From the NCBI RefSeq assembly GCF_000736415.1, contig NZ_CP009043.1, positions 1,054,001 through 1,118,000 of the forward strand: DNA of 64,000 nucleotides, given 5' to 3'. The stretch comes from Campylobacter iguaniorum (GTDB taxonomy: Bacteria; Campylobacterota; Campylobacteria; Campylobacterales; Campylobacteraceae). How positions within the stretch are numbered: position 1 is the first letter of the stretch; each line of letters starts with the position of its first letter. Under the pieces are notes generated by a model. It saw nothing but the letters and a program-made list of their open reading frames with translations. It did no database searches and was not told the DNA's origin. Made by a program: the position numbers and the translations under genes. Below, piece after piece: positions 32,827 to 42,827 of this stretch.

Positions 32827-33795
32827 TTAATCAAACAAAGATAGCTCTTGAGAGGTCCTACTCAAAACAAGCTCAAATTCGCAAAATTCACATAAAACCA
32901 AAGCATATTTGAAATCATTTAAGCTTTTTAGCTCATCTAAATTTGAAAAATAAATATCTGCTTTGATGTGGGCTAGATTTTTGGGGACACAGACCAAAAT
33001 ATCATCAAATTTAGCACGTAGAAAACCGGCTTCTTTGATAAAAAGTTCTTCATCGCTTTCTACTATAAAAGCTCTATGACTTGCGCCAAATGGCTTGATA
33101 TTAAAAAATCTATCCACAAAAATAGGCTTAAAATGCTCAAATTCTCTTAAATCCTTAAATTTAAATTCTATATTTGCAGAGTTAAGATACGCCAAAATCT
33201 CTCCAAGCTCACTGGCGTATAAATATGGAAAGCTTAAATTTTGATAGTAATTTTGCGAACTTATCATAGTGGTGTAAAAAATGGAACTATTATTGAAAAT
33301 ATCAATTTTTTGTGTGGTTTTTATCTCATCAAAGCTAATACCTAGCTTTTGTAAAAAATTGACATCGCAAAAAAATAGATCTCCGTCCAAAGCGTCATAA
33401 ATTTGATAAAAAATCTCTCTTAAATCATCAGCAATAAGCCTAGCATTTTTTAAATTTAAGCATTTTAAAATAGAAATTTGAACTTTACTTGCTTTGACTA
33501 GTTTGATACTCTTTTGCGTTATAAAAAACCTAATAAGCCTAAGCACGGCGCTTGGTATATTTGAGACTTTTATAAGGGCTATTTCATCGTTTTTGATAGC
33601 TAAATCTCTATCATAAATAACGGCGTAAGCTCCATTTTGTATGGCTAAGCTTATCTCTTCATTTGTAGAGTTTAAAGCGATATAAGTGGAGCTATTTTTT
33701 AAATTTGTATCAAAAGAAAATCCACCAACCATGCTAATTTTTGGAGAGTTTATCAGCTCTCCACCAACAAGACTGGTTAGATTTTGGATTCGCAT
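32827..33795 (-). CDS. Mur-ligase N-terminal-domain-like protein without ATP-binding loop
   Basis: A 322-residue cytosolic protein of unknown function. Residues about 1-80 (IQNLTSLVGGELINSPKISMVGG, then FDTNLKNSSTYIALNS and AIQNGAYAVIYDRDL) look like the UDP-MurNAc-binding first domain of MurE/MurF. The P-loop GTNGKT and the lysine-binding motifs that should follow are absent, so it cannot be a working ligase. The C-terminal half is unrecognised. ATG at 33795 follows the metG stop (TGATATG); a TTG at 33804 is an alternative. An equivalent gene lies behind metG in C. jejuni as recalled, so the protein is conserved rather than a new pseudogene. Confidence 0.65.
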   Translation of the reverse strand: MRIQNLTSLVGGELINSPKISMVGGFSFDTNLKNSSTYIALNSTNEEISLAIQNGAYAVIYDRDLAIKNDEIALIKVSNIPSAVLRLIRFFITQKSIKLVKASKVQISILKCLNLKNARLIADDLREIFYQIYDALDGDLFFCDVNFLQKLGISFDEIKTTQKIDIFNNSSIFYTTMISSQNYYQNLSFPYLYASELGEILAYLNSANIEFKFKDLREFEHFKPIFVDRFFNIKPFGASHRAFIVESDEELFIKEAGFLRAKFDDILVCVPKNLAHIKADIYFSNLDELKSLNDFKYALVLCEFCEFELVLSRTSQELSLFD

Positions 33796-33796
33796 A

Positions 33797-35689
33797 TCAG
33801 CCAACGATGGCGCCGTTTTTGACTGGTGCCATAGTGCTTAGAAGTGTTAGGCTTCCATCTTCCCCACTTAGTATCATACCCTCGCTTAAATGCTTAAATA
33901 TTTTAGCTGGTTTTAGATTTGCTAGGACGCAAACTTGTTTGCCGACTAATGTTTGTGGGTCATAATATTTTGCGATACCGCTGATGATTTGGCGAGGATT
34001 TGCCTCTCCAAGATCTATTTTAAATTTAAGCAATTTATCGCTGCCTTCTATGTTTGAACACTCCAAGATAGTTCCTACTTTTATCACGCATTTTTTGAAG
34101 TCATCTATCTTGATTTCTGGATCTTTTGGCTCCTCTTTTATCTCTTCTTTTGTGCCAGGCACTGCCATAAGCTCACTTTCTATTTTAGTAAATAAAGGCT
34201 CAGTTGCTTGAGATTTGAAGCTTAGAAGTTTGCTTTCCAAAACGATTTTATTAAATAAATTTGTATCTATGCTAAATCCCAAAGTCCCAGCTATTTTGGC
34301 TGAAGTTTTTGGCATCGCAGGGCTTAAAATCACAGCGACTTTTGCAAGCAAATTTGCCACAAGAGCCACAAGTGCGTTTGCCTCGTCAGTTTTGCCCTCT
34401 TTTATCAAATTCCAAGGCTCATACTTTGCAATGCTAGCATTTGCTATGTTTAGCACTTTCCAAATCTCCTCTAAATAGCGGTTTGTCGCTACTTCGTTTA
34501 GAGCTTCTAGACTTGAGTTTATATGAGATTTTGCCTCTTCTAGCTCAGCACTATAGAATTTAGCCACGTTTTCTTTATTTATTTCATAATTTGAGTATTT
34601 TGAACTCATTCCAACAATACGGCTCAAAAGATTGCCAAGATCGTTGCTAAGTTCGCTATTTATGCGGTCTATCAAGGCTCTTTGAGAAAAATCCCCATCT
34701 TGACCAAAAGGCACTTCACGAAGCAAAAAGTATCTAAACGCCTCAAGCCCATACGCATCAGCTACCTCTTTTGGATTTACGACATTGCCTATGCTTTTGC
34801 TCATTTTTTTGCCATCTCTCGTCCACCAGCCATGCGCTGCTATACTAGTAGGAAGCGGTAGCTCCAAACTCATCAAAAATGCTGGCCAATACACTGCATG
34901 AAATCTCAAAATATCTTTTCCTACTAAATGCAATGTATCGTTCCAGTAGTCCATTTTAGCATTATCTCTGCTATATCCAAGTGCTGAAATATAATTTACC
35001 AAAGCATCAAGCCATACATACATCACGTGTTTTGGCTCGTTGAGCTTAGCTGGAAGCTTTATTCCCCACTCAAAGCTAGTTCTAGTGATAGATAAATCCT
35101 TTAATCCGCCTTTTACGAAGCTTACAACCTCGTTTTTCTTGCCTTTTGGAAGTATGCATTTGTCGCTTTCATACCATTTTAAAAGCTTGTCTTGGTAGCT
35201 TGAGAGTTTGAAAAAGTAGCTTTCTTCTTTGACTATTCTTGTTTTTTTACCACAATCAGGGCAAAACTCATCATCAACTAGCTGATTTTGCGGGAAAAAG
35301 CTCTCGCAACTCACGCAGTAATTGCCCTCGTATTCACCTTTGTAAATATCACCTTTTTCATACATTTTTAAAAACGCATTTTGAGCTGTGATTTTATGAT
35401 AATCATCAGTCGTGCGGATAAAATGGTCGTAGCTTATCTCAAATTCATCCCAAAGGTTTTTAAATTTAGCACTCACCTCATCGGCGTACTCTTTTGGGTT
35501 TTTGCCCCTTGATTTAGCTGCTTCTTCTATCTTTTGACCATGCTCGTCAGTGCCTGTTAAAAAGTATGTATCAAAGCCTCTTAAACGGTAATATCTAGCC
35601 ATGGTATCAGCTATGATAGTGGTGTAAGCGTGTCCGATATGTGGCACGTCATTTACATAATAAATTGGTGTTGTTATAAATTTTTTCAT
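33797..35689 (-). CDS. metG: Methionyl-tRNA synthetase
   Basis: A 630-residue class I synthetase. TPIYYVNDVPHIGHAYTT carries the HIGH motif near residue 18. A zinc knuckle (CVSCESFFPQNQLVDDEFCPDC) sits in the connective peptide, and KMSKSIGN is the KMSKS loop. The C-terminal 110 residues (IDDFKKCVIKVGTILEC onward) are the tRNA-binding OB fold that also dimerises the enzyme. The start MKKFITT at 35689 has GGAG at 5 nt; a longer ORF to 35737 lacks a site. It is followed by the Mur-like gene and the Crp/Fnr gene with almost no spacing. Confidence 0.97.
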   Translation of the reverse strand: MKKFITTPIYYVNDVPHIGHAYTTIIADTMARYYRLRGFDTYFLTGTDEHGQKIEEAAKSRGKNPKEYADEVSAKFKNLWDEFEISYDHFIRTTDDYHKITAQNAFLKMYEKGDIYKGEYEGNYCVSCESFFPQNQLVDDEFCPDCGKKTRIVKEESYFFKLSSYQDKLLKWYESDKCILPKGKKNEVVSFVKGGLKDLSITRTSFEWGIKLPAKLNEPKHVMYVWLDALVNYISALGYSRDNAKMDYWNDTLHLVGKDILRFHAVYWPAFLMSLELPLPTSIAAHGWWTRDGKKMSKSIGNVVNPKEVADAYGLEAFRYFLLREVPFGQDGDFSQRALIDRINSELSNDLGNLLSRIVGMSSKYSNYEINKENVAKFYSAELEEAKSHINSSLEALNEVATNRYLEEIWKVLNIANASIAKYEPWNLIKEGKTDEANALVALVANLLAKVAVILSPAMPKTSAKIAGTLGFSIDTNLFNKIVLESKLLSFKSQATEPLFTKIESELMAVPGTKEEIKEEPKDPEIKIDDFKKCVIKVGTILECSNIEGSDKLLKFKIDLGEANPRQIISGIAKYYDPQTLVGKQVCVLANLKPAKIFKHLSEGMILSGEDGSLTLLSTMAPVKNGAIVG

Positions 35690-35705
35690 CATCTCTCCAT
35701 TAAAT

Positions 35706-36032
35706 TTAAAAGTCAAACTCGCCACCGCGACCCTCATTCATCTTCTCATAAGTGGCATCTACATACTCTTTTCTTACTTTGCACTCAAAAAACAACTCGC
35801 AATTTGTGCAGCTATTTAAGCCATTGCTAGCTTGGCACTCTTTTAGTCTAGCAATTTTGAGCTTAAACTGCGTAAGCACAAACTCCTTTATCAAATCGCA
35901 ATAATAAACATTTTTGCACTTAGCACAAATTTTTTCTTCATCTCTGACGCTTCTTTCGCGGCACAACTCTACCTCTTTTTTTTGGCTGACAAACTCACTA
36001 TCATCTATGCTAAATTCTTTTAACTCAGTCAT
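35706..36032 (-). CDS. Cysteine-rich small protein, putative metal binding
   Basis: A 108-residue hydrophilic protein with no signal peptide. It has two copies of a CxxCx5C motif: CAKCKNVYYC (about residues 36-45) and CTNCELFFEC (about 76-85), separated by a helical stretch, plus Cys24 and Cys67. The repeat arrangement suggests zinc or iron-sulfur binding by two equivalent lobes. No characterised family is recognised; a homologue stands between metG and fbp in C. jejuni as recalled. Its ATG overlaps the fbp stop by 1 nt and it ends 16 nt before metG. Confidence 0.7.
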   Translation of the reverse strand: MTELKEFSIDDSEFVSQKKEVELCRERSVRDEEKICAKCKNVYYCDLIKEFVLTQFKLKIARLKECQASNGLNSCTNCELFFECKVRKEYVDATYEKMNEGRGGEFDF

Positions 36033-36868
36033 TATTTAGACTCTAAAAGCTTGTTTATTTCGTATTTTGAGCCAAAAAAGCAAGGAGTTGTTTGGTGGAT
36101 TTTTTCTAGTTTTATTTCAAATAAACTTTTTGAGTTTCCATCTGTCGTAAGCCCACCTGCTCTTTCATATATAAAGGCAAATGGAAGCACTTCAAAGCTC
36201 ACTCTAAGCTTGCCATGAGGTGCATCGCTTGTAGCTGGGTAGCTAAAAAGCCCACCGCCTTTTAGCAAAATTTGATGCAGATCGCTCACCATAGCGCCAC
36301 TATATCTTAGGCGATAACCCTCATCAAAAAGCCCTTTGATAAAGGCTCTATGCTCGTCGCTCCAGCCTTTTTGTGTGCCACCAGTCGCATTTAGTTTGCC
36401 TTTTTCTTTTAGGTTTAAATCTTTGATAAACTTAAAACTTCCTTCACGATCAAGCCTGTAAAGTTTTGGCGTCTCAGTGCAGACGACCATTTCAAGGCGT
36501 GGTCCATAAACGCAGTAAATCGCTGCAACTAAATTTGATGGTTTTAGCTCGTTTTCATATATGCCAAATATACTTCCTACGGCAAAATTTACATCCACAA
36601 GGCTACTTCCATCAAGCGGGTCATAAGCCACGATGTATTTGCCGCTATCGTGGATTTTTAGGGCTTCTTCTTTTTCTTCGCTGATAAGCAAACGCACGCT
36701 TGAAACGCCGTCAAATTCTTTTGTGATGATGTTATCGCTTTTGACATCAAGCTTTAGCTGAGTATCGCCTGTAGCGTTGGCATGATCTGTGTAGCCAAGA
36801 TCGGCGTATTTTAGCTCATCGCTTATTTTGACTGCGATTTTTTCTATAGTTTTTATAATTTCTTGCAT
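36032..36868 (-). CDS. fbp: Fructose-1,6-bisphosphatase class I
   Basis: A 278-residue gluconeogenic enzyme. Metal-binding motifs seen are ISEEKEEAL and [24 protein letters not shown] (about residues 81-104), and [20 protein letters not shown] near 217 gives the third metal ligand and substrate pocket. The length is somewhat short compared with the 330 residues of E. coli FBP, as is usual in Campylobacter. Since most Campylobacter lack glucose catabolism, it supports sugar synthesis from organic acids. It is preceded by a 235-nt spacer with hairpin modules. Confidence 0.95.
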   Translation of the reverse strand: MQEIIKTIEKIAVKISDELKYADLGYTDHANATGDTQLKLDVKSDNIITKEFDGVSSVRLLISEEKEEALKIHDSGKYIVAYDPLDGSSLVDVNFAVGSIFGIYENELKPSNLVAAIYCVYGPRLEMVVCTETPKLYRLDREGSFKFIKDLNLKEKGKLNATGGTQKGWSDEHRAFIKGLFDEGYRLRYSGAMVSDLHQILLKGGGLFSYPATSDAPHGKLRVSFEVLPFAFIYERAGGLTTDGNSKSLFEIKLEKIHQTTPCFFGSKYEINKLLESK

Positions 36869-36896
36869 TTATTTCCTTTGCATTTTTATTTTTATG

Positions 36897-37051
36897 TTTT
36901 TTTAACGCACGAATAAAATCCGTGCTAAAGAACCAAACACTAAAGCCCCTGCGAGCAGGATAACCCTAAATTTATTACAAAAACAAAGTATTTCTTAGTT
37001 ATTTTTGTGGTTGTGAGCTGTGAGCGAGTGAGACGCACTTTGGTGTGCGTC
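36897..37051. repeat. Modular hairpin cluster between fbp and mobB
   Basis: Three hairpins lie in this spacer: GCACG/CGTGC (36907-36911, 36921-36925), CCTGC/GCAGG (36948-36952, 36955-36959) and GACGCAC/GTGCGTC (37032-37038, 37045-37051). The linker CTAAAGAACCAAACACTAAA between the first two (36925-36944) and the TTTTAACGC lead-in also occur at 60192-60237 with different stems. No ORF is present. Confidence 0.7.
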
Positions 37052-37103
37052 GCAACAAAGCAAACAACGATACTCCACAAAAAGAGCAAGAAAGAATTTG
37101 TTT

Positions 37104-37670
37104 TTATACCTTTTTTGCGTTATTGTCTATCCATTTTATTATATTTTCAATCTCATCAAGCCCAAATTTAGGCTTATTTGCGTCGCTAAACTCATCTAAA
37201 TTTGAAGCGTAAGCATCGCTAAATGGCAGATACTTTTCATCAAACTCATCTCTAAAAACCGTGATTCGTGGCAACGGAATAAATTTAAGCCCCTCAACTA
37301 TTAAATAATCAAACTCACCAAAATAAGCTATAAGCGTCTTTAAATCAGCATCGCACTCTTCAAATTTAGGCGAAAATTCCTCGCTTTTAGAGTCGTGAGA
37401 AGCTGAGCCGATACGCTCACTCCCACCAAAAAGCCCATCTCGTAGCAAGATAGTAGTGCGGTTTGGGCTGACTACTGCGACGTCTGCACCAAGTGAGCCA
37501 AAGACAAAACTATCCTTGCCCTCACGGTCAAATCTAGCTTTATCTCCTGGATCGTGCTTGGCGATAGCTACCTTAAATCCACGCTCTATCAGTGTTTTTG
37601 CGATTTTGCTTATGAGCGTTGTTTTGCCACTTCCACTTTTTCCAGATACTGCTACGGCTAATCTTTTGAT
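37104..37670 (-). CDS. mobB: Molybdopterin-guanine dinucleotide biosynthesis adaptor MobB, apparent ATC start
   Basis: A 188-residue GTP-binding protein. Its P-loop GKSGSGKTT (residues 10-18) is followed by KVAIAKHDPGDKARFDREGKDS and LIVEGLKF (Walker B region), matching MobB, which assists MobA in adding GMP to molybdopterin. The frame is open and fully conserved from IKRLAVAVSGKSG at 37670, but the codon there is ATC. No ATG, GTG or TTG exists between the upstream in-frame TAA and codon 75 (TTG, 37448). AAGGA is well placed 6 nt before ATC. Either ATC initiates or a start-codon mutation has weakened the gene. Starting at 37448 would remove the P-loop. Confidence 0.75.
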   Translation of the reverse strand: MKRLAVAVSGKSGSGKTTLISKIAKTLIERGFKVAIAKHDPGDKARFDREGKDSFVFGSLGADVAVVSPNRTTILLRDGLFGGSERIGSASHDSKSEEFSPKFEECDADLKTLIAYFGEFDYLIVEGLKFIPLPRITVFRDEFDEKYLPFSDAYASNLDEFSDANKPKFGLDEIENIIKWIDNNAKKV

Positions 37671-37737
37671 AGGTTTTCCTTGATAAATTTAGGCTGTATT
37701 TTAGCCAAAGATTTCTTAAAATATAAATTTAAGGCGT

Positions 37738-38169
37738 TTAAATGCTCTTTAAAAACTCTACCACGTTTTTTGCGTCTTCACTTGGAGAGGCGACGAAATC
37801 AAATCTTTTTATCAAATTTCCGTCCTTAAAAATCAGCGTCTGGCGGTGATAAAATTTTTTGCCATCAAGTATGCTAAAAGTTTTTAGATTTAGCTCGTTT
37901 TCTAGCTCGAAATTTGGATCGCTTACAAACTCAAAACCAAGCCCCAAAGAGTCTTTAAACTCACTTATAGCATCGCTATTTTGCGAGCTTATAGCTATAA
38001 GCTTGAAGCCTAGATTTTCTATCAAATTTAAGCTTTTTTGATAAGCGTTACACTGGTTTGTACATCCCGTAAGCCCAGCCAAATTTTTAAGCTCATCAGG
38101 CAAAAATTCCCTACTCTTCCCCATTTTTGGATAGGTAAAGACTATACAATTTTTCGGTAAGGTTAGCAT
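37738..38169 (-). CDS. Peroxiredoxin-like (BCP/redoxin) protein
   Basis: A 143-residue thioredoxin-fold protein. NCIVFTYPKMGKSREFLPDELKNLAGLTGCTNQCNAY corresponds to the peroxiredoxin strand-helix carrying the peroxidatic cysteine, here as GCTNQC with two cysteines four apart. The later part has FEFVSDPNFELENELNLKTF and RQTLIFKDGNLIKRFDFV, as in BCP-type enzymes. The canonical PxxxTxxC is altered, so peroxidase activity is likely but not certain. It lies upstream of mobB by 67 nt on the same strand. Confidence 0.75.
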   Translation of the reverse strand: MLTLPKNCIVFTYPKMGKSREFLPDELKNLAGLTGCTNQCNAYQKSLNLIENLGFKLIAISSQNSDAISEFKDSLGLGFEFVSDPNFELENELNLKTFSILDGKKFYHRQTLIFKDGNLIKRFDFVASPSEDAKNVVEFLKSI

Positions 38170-38251
38170 ATAAATCCTTATATTTTATTTGGCTAATTCT
38201 ATACTAAATTTGCTTAGAGTTTGATACAACAATGTATAAGCAATATATCTG

Positions 38252-38257
38252 TATAAT
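38252..38257 (+). promoter_or_regulatory. -10 element of the murJ-cysS-msbA operon
   Basis: CTGTATAATACA contains TATAAT with an upstream TG dinucleotide; it lies 29 nt before the murJ ATG. Confidence 0.55.
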
Positions 38258-38285
38258 ACACTCTTAATTCAAATTTGGTGGTGCT

Positions 38286-39683
38286 ATGCTAAGACATTTT
38301 TTTACAAATAGCTTTGGGATTTTGGTATCGCGTGTGCTTGGTTTGCTTCGTGATTTGCTTACTGCAAACGCTCTTGGAGCAAGCATTTGGAGCGATATAT
38401 TTTTTGTAGCGTTCAAGCTTCCAAATCTCTTTCGCAGACTTTTTGGCGAGGGGGCTTTTACTCAAGCATTTTTGCCAAATTTCGTAAAAGTGAGCAAAAA
38501 GGGTCTATTTTTAGCCGAAATTTTCTTAAAATTTAGCGGATTTATGCTAGCTCTTAGCCTTGTTGTGATGCTCTTTGCTCCACTTGTCACAAAGCTTTTG
38601 GCTTATGGATTTAGCCCTGAGACTATCACCCTAGCAGTGCCTTTGGTGCGGATAAATTTTTGGTATTTGCTTTGCATATTTGTGGTCACGCTTTTTGCTT
38701 CAGTTTTGCAGTACAAAAACCACTTCGCCACCACTGCTTTTAGCACTGCTTTGCTAAATATCGCCATGATTACAGCTCTTCTTATAGCTTGTAACCAGCC
38801 GCCAAATTTAGCCGCATTATACCTTAGCTGGGGCGTCGTAGCTGGTGGAGTGCTGCAAGTACTAGCCCACATAATCACTCTTAAAAAATTAAATTTACTA
38901 AGGCTTCTAAGCCTTGGGCTGGCTAAATTTAGCCGTGGCAAGCGAGCTTCTAGCAAAGGCTTTTGGGGTAACTTTTGGGCTGGAGTTGTAGGAAGCAGTG
39001 CAAATCAGCTAAGTGATTTTATAAGCACATTTATAGCGAGTTTTTTGATGGTCGGAAGTATTAGTTATTTGTACTACGCAAACCGAATTTTTCAGCTTCC
39101 TTTAGCACTTTTCGCAATCGCTCTAAGCACGGCGATTTTTCCCAAAATCTCCAAACAAATCAAAGCCGCAAATTTAGCAAACGCAGCCATTTTGCTCTCA
39201 AAAGGCTTTCATGTTTTGTTTTTCTTGCTTTTGTTTTCGACTATTGGCGGCGTGATTTTGGCTAAGGAGATAATCTGGCTGATTTTTGAAAGGGGTGCTT
39301 TTGATACTAGCAACACCATTGAGACTGCAAACGTCCTAAAAATGTATATGCTAGGCCTACTTCCTTATGGGCTTTACAAGCTATTTTCGCTTTGGCTTTA
39401 TGCAAATATGAAACAAAAACTAGCCGCCAAAATCTCTATTTATTCTTTAGTTTTAAACACAATTTTAAGCCTTGTTTTATTTAAGCCATTTGGCGCGATG
39501 GGACTAGCTCTAGCTGGGTCGATTTCTGGGCTGTTTTTGCTAATTTATGCCGTTTGCATTTTTGGATTTAGAAATTTTTTAGATATAATCATTTGCAAAA
39601 AAACTCTCATAACTATCTTTTTGGCAGTTATTTTTGCATTTTTACTTATTTGGATAAAGGATTTTTTCAATGATTATTTATGA
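38286..39683 (+). CDS. murJ: Lipid II flippase MurJ
   Basis: A 465-residue multi-span membrane protein of the MviN/MurJ family that flips lipid II for peptidoglycan assembly. Hallmarks are [50 protein letters not shown]-type sequence at the N-terminus (with conserved RxxF and GEGAF segments) and [10 protein letters not shown] near residue 338. About 13-14 hydrophobic helices are visible. It begins a + strand operon and overlaps cysS by 14 nt. Confidence 0.95.
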   Translation: MLRHFFTNSFGILVSRVLGLLRDLLTANALGASIWSDIFFVAFKLPNLFRRLFGEGAFTQAFLPNFVKVSKKGLFLAEIFLKFSGFMLALSLVVMLFAPLVTKLLAYGFSPETITLAVPLVRINFWYLLCIFVVTLFASVLQYKNHFATTAFSTALLNIAMITALLIACNQPPNLAALYLSWGVVAGGVLQVLAHIITLKKLNLLRLLSLGLAKFSRGKRASSKGFWGNFWAGVVGSSANQLSDFISTFIASFLMVGSISYLYYANRIFQLPLALFAIALSTAIFPKISKQIKAANLANAAILLSKGFHVLFFLLLFSTIGGVILAKEIIWLIFERGAFDTSNTIETANVLKMYMLGLLPYGLYKLFSLWLYANMKQKLAAKISIYSLVLNTILSLVLFKPFGAMGLALAGSISGLFLLIYAVCIFGFRNFLDIIICKKTLITIFLAVIFAFLLIWIKDFFNDYL

Positions 39684-41049
39684 TAGCGTTTTAAAACAAA
39701 AAGTTAAATTTGAGCCAATACGAGGGAATGAAGCAAATATCTATGTTTGCGGGCCTACAGTCTATGATGACGCGCATTTAGGACATGCCAAAAGCTCTAT
39801 AAGTTTTGATCTTTTAAGACGCACTTTAAAAGCACTTGGCTACAAGGTCAAATTTATAAAAAACTTCACTGACATCGATGATAAAATCCTAAATAAAATG
39901 GCTGCGACCAATCAAAGCTTGGAGCAAATCACAAGCCATTATATACAAAGATACAAAGACGATATGCACGCTCTAAATGTCACTGACGCCGACATCGAGC
40001 CAAAGGCGACCGGGAGCCTTGAAGCTATCATCTCATACATAAAAAATCTGCTTGAAACGGGCTTTGCATACAGACTTGAAGATGGGATTTATTTTGATAC
40101 TTCAAAAGACAAAGATTATCTAGCTTTAAGTGGGCGAAAAGATGAAAATCTCCAAGCTAGAGTAAGCTCAAATGATGGCAAAAAAGATCCAAAAGATTTT
40201 GCTTTGTGGAAATTTGATGAAAACTGGTATGAAAGCCCTTTTGGCAAAGGTCGTCCAGGCTGGCACACTGAGTGCGTGGCGATGATAAAAGAGCATTTTG
40301 AAGGCGACGACAAATACGAAATCGATATCCACGCTGGCGGGGCTGACTTGCTCTTCCCTCATCACGAAAACGAAGCCGCACAATGTAGATGTGGGCAGCA
40401 CAAAAGCTTAGCAAAATACTGGATGCACAATGGCTTTGTCCAAGTAAGTGGCGAAAAAATGAGTAAAAGTCTTGGCAATTCATTTTTCATCAAAGACGCT
40501 TTAAGCCTAGCTCCTGGTGAAGCGCTGAGATTTTATCTCATGAGTAGCCATTATAGGGCAAATTTCAACTACGATATTGATGATTTGATGGCGAGCAAAA
40601 AACGCCTTGATAAAATTTATCGCCTTAAAAAAAGGCTAAGTGGAGTCAAAGCCTCTGAGGTAAATGCTAAATTTAAAGATGAAATTTTAGGCTTTATGAG
40701 TGATGATTTAAATATTTCAGCAGCTCTTAGTGTGGTCGATGAAATGGTAAATAGTGCGAATTTAAGCCTTGATAATGAGCCAAAAAACAAAGCCTTAAAA
40801 GCTCAAACTGTGGCAAATTTAGAGTTTACTTCAAGTTTGCTTGGAATTGCTTTAAAAGATGAATTTGAGTGGTTTCAATGGGGCATTGATGATGAGCTAA
40901 AAGCTAAAATTAATAGCTTAATTGAGCAAAGAAACGAAGCAAAAAAACAAAAAGATTTTGCATTAAGCGATGCATTAAGAGATGAGTTAAAATCCTTAAA
41001 TATCTCTATAATGGATACGCCAAATGGCACTATGTGGGAAAAACTATGA
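39670..41049 (+). CDS. cysS: Cysteinyl-tRNA synthetase
   Basis: A 459-residue class I synthetase. [27 protein letters not shown] holds the zinc Cys and the HIGH-like motif. [26 protein letters not shown] (zinc ligands) and KMSKSLGN (KMSKS loop, near residue 263) complete the catalytic core. The C-terminal helical domain is typical. It overlaps murJ by 14 nt and msbA by 4 nt, linking translation with envelope genes. Confidence 0.97.
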   Translation: MIIYDSVLKQKVKFEPIRGNEANIYVCGPTVYDDAHLGHAKSSISFDLLRRTLKALGYKVKFIKNFTDIDDKILNKMAATNQSLEQITSHYIQRYKDDMHALNVTDADIEPKATGSLEAIISYIKNLLETGFAYRLEDGIYFDTSKDKDYLALSGRKDENLQARVSSNDGKKDPKDFALWKFDENWYESPFGKGRPGWHTECVAMIKEHFEGDDKYEIDIHAGGADLLFPHHENEAAQCRCGQHKSLAKYWMHNGFVQVSGEKMSKSLGNSFFIKDALSLAPGEALRFYLMSSHYRANFNYDIDDLMASKKRLDKIYRLKKRLSGVKASEVNAKFKDEILGFMSDDLNISAALSVVDEMVNSANLSLDNEPKNKALKAQTVANLEFTSSLLGIALKDEFEWFQWGIDDELKAKINSLIEQRNEAKKQKDFALSDALRDELKSLNISIMDTPNGTMWEKL

Positions 41050-42764
41050 ACGGATTAAAAGAAGTTTTTAGAAGATTTGCGCCGTATTTTAGGGATTATA
41101 TTTCGCAATTCGGCTTAGCAATAGCTGGTATGATAATGGCAAGCGTGGGAACGGCGGTTTCAGCTTACCTAGTCAAACCAGTCCTTGATAAAATCTTTGT
41201 CGAAAAAAACGAAGATCTGCTCTATCTTTTGCCTTATGCTATCATCGCAATTTATTTTATAAAAAGCCTTGGAACATACATGCAAGCGTATTTTACAGCT
41301 TACATAGGTCAAGATATGGTAAAGAGATTTAGGCATAAATTGCTTGATAACCTGCTTTATCTTGATATAAATTTTTTTAATAAATTTAGAACAGGCGAGC
41401 TTATCAGCCGCAACACAAACGACATCGAGCGCATAAGAAGCATAGTCTCTTCTATAATCCCAGAGCTTGCAAGAGAGACTATCACTATAATCGGGCTTTT
41501 GTGCGTTGTGATTTACCAAAGCCCTACCCTAGCGCTTTTTGCGCTAATCGTCTTTCCCGCGGCAGTTTATCCGCTCTCACGCTTAGCAAAAAAGATGAAA
41601 AAAATCTCAAAAAGCTCACAAGAAAAAACAAGCGATATAACTTCGGTTTTAAGCGAAATTTTCTCAAATATCGAAATCATTCAAGCAAATAATGCCCAAA
41701 CCAAAGAGTTAAACAGATTTGAAGAGCATAACCAAAAATTCTTCAAGCTAAATTTAAAAAGCGTCAAAGTAAATCAGCTAGTAAGCCCTATGATGGAGAC
41801 TCTAGGCTCCATAGGAATCGCAGTAGTCATCATAATAGGCGGAAAGCAAGTCATCGATGGAGCCATAAGCGTTGGAAGTTTTTTCTCATTTTTAACAGCT
41901 CTTTTCATGCTCTACACGCCGATAAAACGCATTTCAAGCTTGTATAACCAAATGCAAGACGCAGTCGCAGCGAGCGAGCGGACATTTGAGCTACTTGATC
42001 TAAGCCCAAGCATAGTCGGTGGAAACTTGACATTTCCTAAGACAGTAAATAGCATAACACTGCAAGATTTGCACTTTGGATATGGAGATAAAAGCGTCCT
42101 AAATGGAATAAGTTTTAGAGCAAATAAAGGTCAAATGATAGCTCTAGTCGGTGGTAGCGGTGGGGGTAAAACCAGCTTAATAAACCTAATAATGAGGTTT
42201 TACGACGCAAAAACTGGAAGCATTCTTATCAATGAAAACGATATTTGCGAGTTTAGTCTAAAAGATTTGAGAGATAATATAGGGCTTGTGACTCAAAGAG
42301 TTTATATATTTAATGATACTATCGCAAATAACGTTGCTTATAGTGGGCAAATGGACGAAACAAGAGTAAAAGAGGCTTTGAGGCTAGCAAATGCCTATGA
42401 TTTTGTAGATAAGCTTGATGATGGAATCCACACTACGCTTGATGAGTTTGGGGCAAATTTAAGCGGCGGGCAAAGGCAAAGAATAGCCATAGCAAGGGCT
42501 TTATACAAAAATCCAAAAATACTAATTTTTGATGAAGCCACAAGCGCACTTGATAATGAAAGCGAAAACGCAATCACAAAAGCCATTGAAAATTTAAGCA
42601 AAGATAAGATTATTTTTGTCATTGCTCACAGACTAAGCACGGTTAAAAACGCCGACCAAATCGCAGTCTTAGATGGTGGCAAAATAGTAGGCTTTGGCAA
42701 TGACGAAACGCTAGAAAACGAATGTGAAATTTATAGAAAATTAAAACTTGGAAGCTTGGCTTAA
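41046..42764 (+). CDS. msbA: Lipid A/lipid ABC exporter MsbA
   Basis: A 572-residue half-transporter with an N-terminal six-helix membrane domain (residues about 15-310) fused to an ATPase. Seen are Walker [25 protein letters not shown] and Walker [13 protein letters not shown], then an AHRLST switch. It flips core-lipid A across the inner membrane in characterised bacteria. Its ATG overlaps the cysS TGA as ATGA; a GTG 12 nt upstream is less likely. The gene ends the first part of the operon, followed by 63 nt before pyrD. Confidence 0.92.
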   Translation: MNGLKEVFRRFAPYFRDYISQFGLAIAGMIMASVGTAVSAYLVKPVLDKIFVEKNEDLLYLLPYAIIAIYFIKSLGTYMQAYFTAYIGQDMVKRFRHKLLDNLLYLDINFFNKFRTGELISRNTNDIERIRSIVSSIIPELARETITIIGLLCVVIYQSPTLALFALIVFPAAVYPLSRLAKKMKKISKSSQEKTSDITSVLSEIFSNIEIIQANNAQTKELNRFEEHNQKFFKLNLKSVKVNQLVSPMMETLGSIGIAVVIIIGGKQVIDGAISVGSFFSFLTALFMLYTPIKRISSLYNQMQDAVAASERTFELLDLSPSIVGGNLTFPKTVNSITLQDLHFGYGDKSVLNGISFRANKGQMIALVGGSGGGKTSLINLIMRFYDAKTGSILINENDICEFSLKDLRDNIGLVTQRVYIFNDTIANNVAYSGQMDETRVKEALRLANAYDFVDKLDDGIHTTLDEFGANLSGGQRQRIAIARALYKNPKILIFDEATSALDNESENAITKAIENLSKDKIIFVIAHRLSTVKNADQIAVLDGGKIVGFGNDETLENECEIYRKLKLGSLA

Positions 42765-42827
42765 AGCCAAATTTAATGGTTATTTTAAGCTAATATTAGT
42801 TAGAATTATAGATTTTAAAGGAAGACA

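Noticed and set aside
37104-37448. Short mobB starting at TTG 37448
   Set aside because: This would discard the P-loop and 74 conserved residues that are in frame upstream; the longer ATC-start version is preferred.
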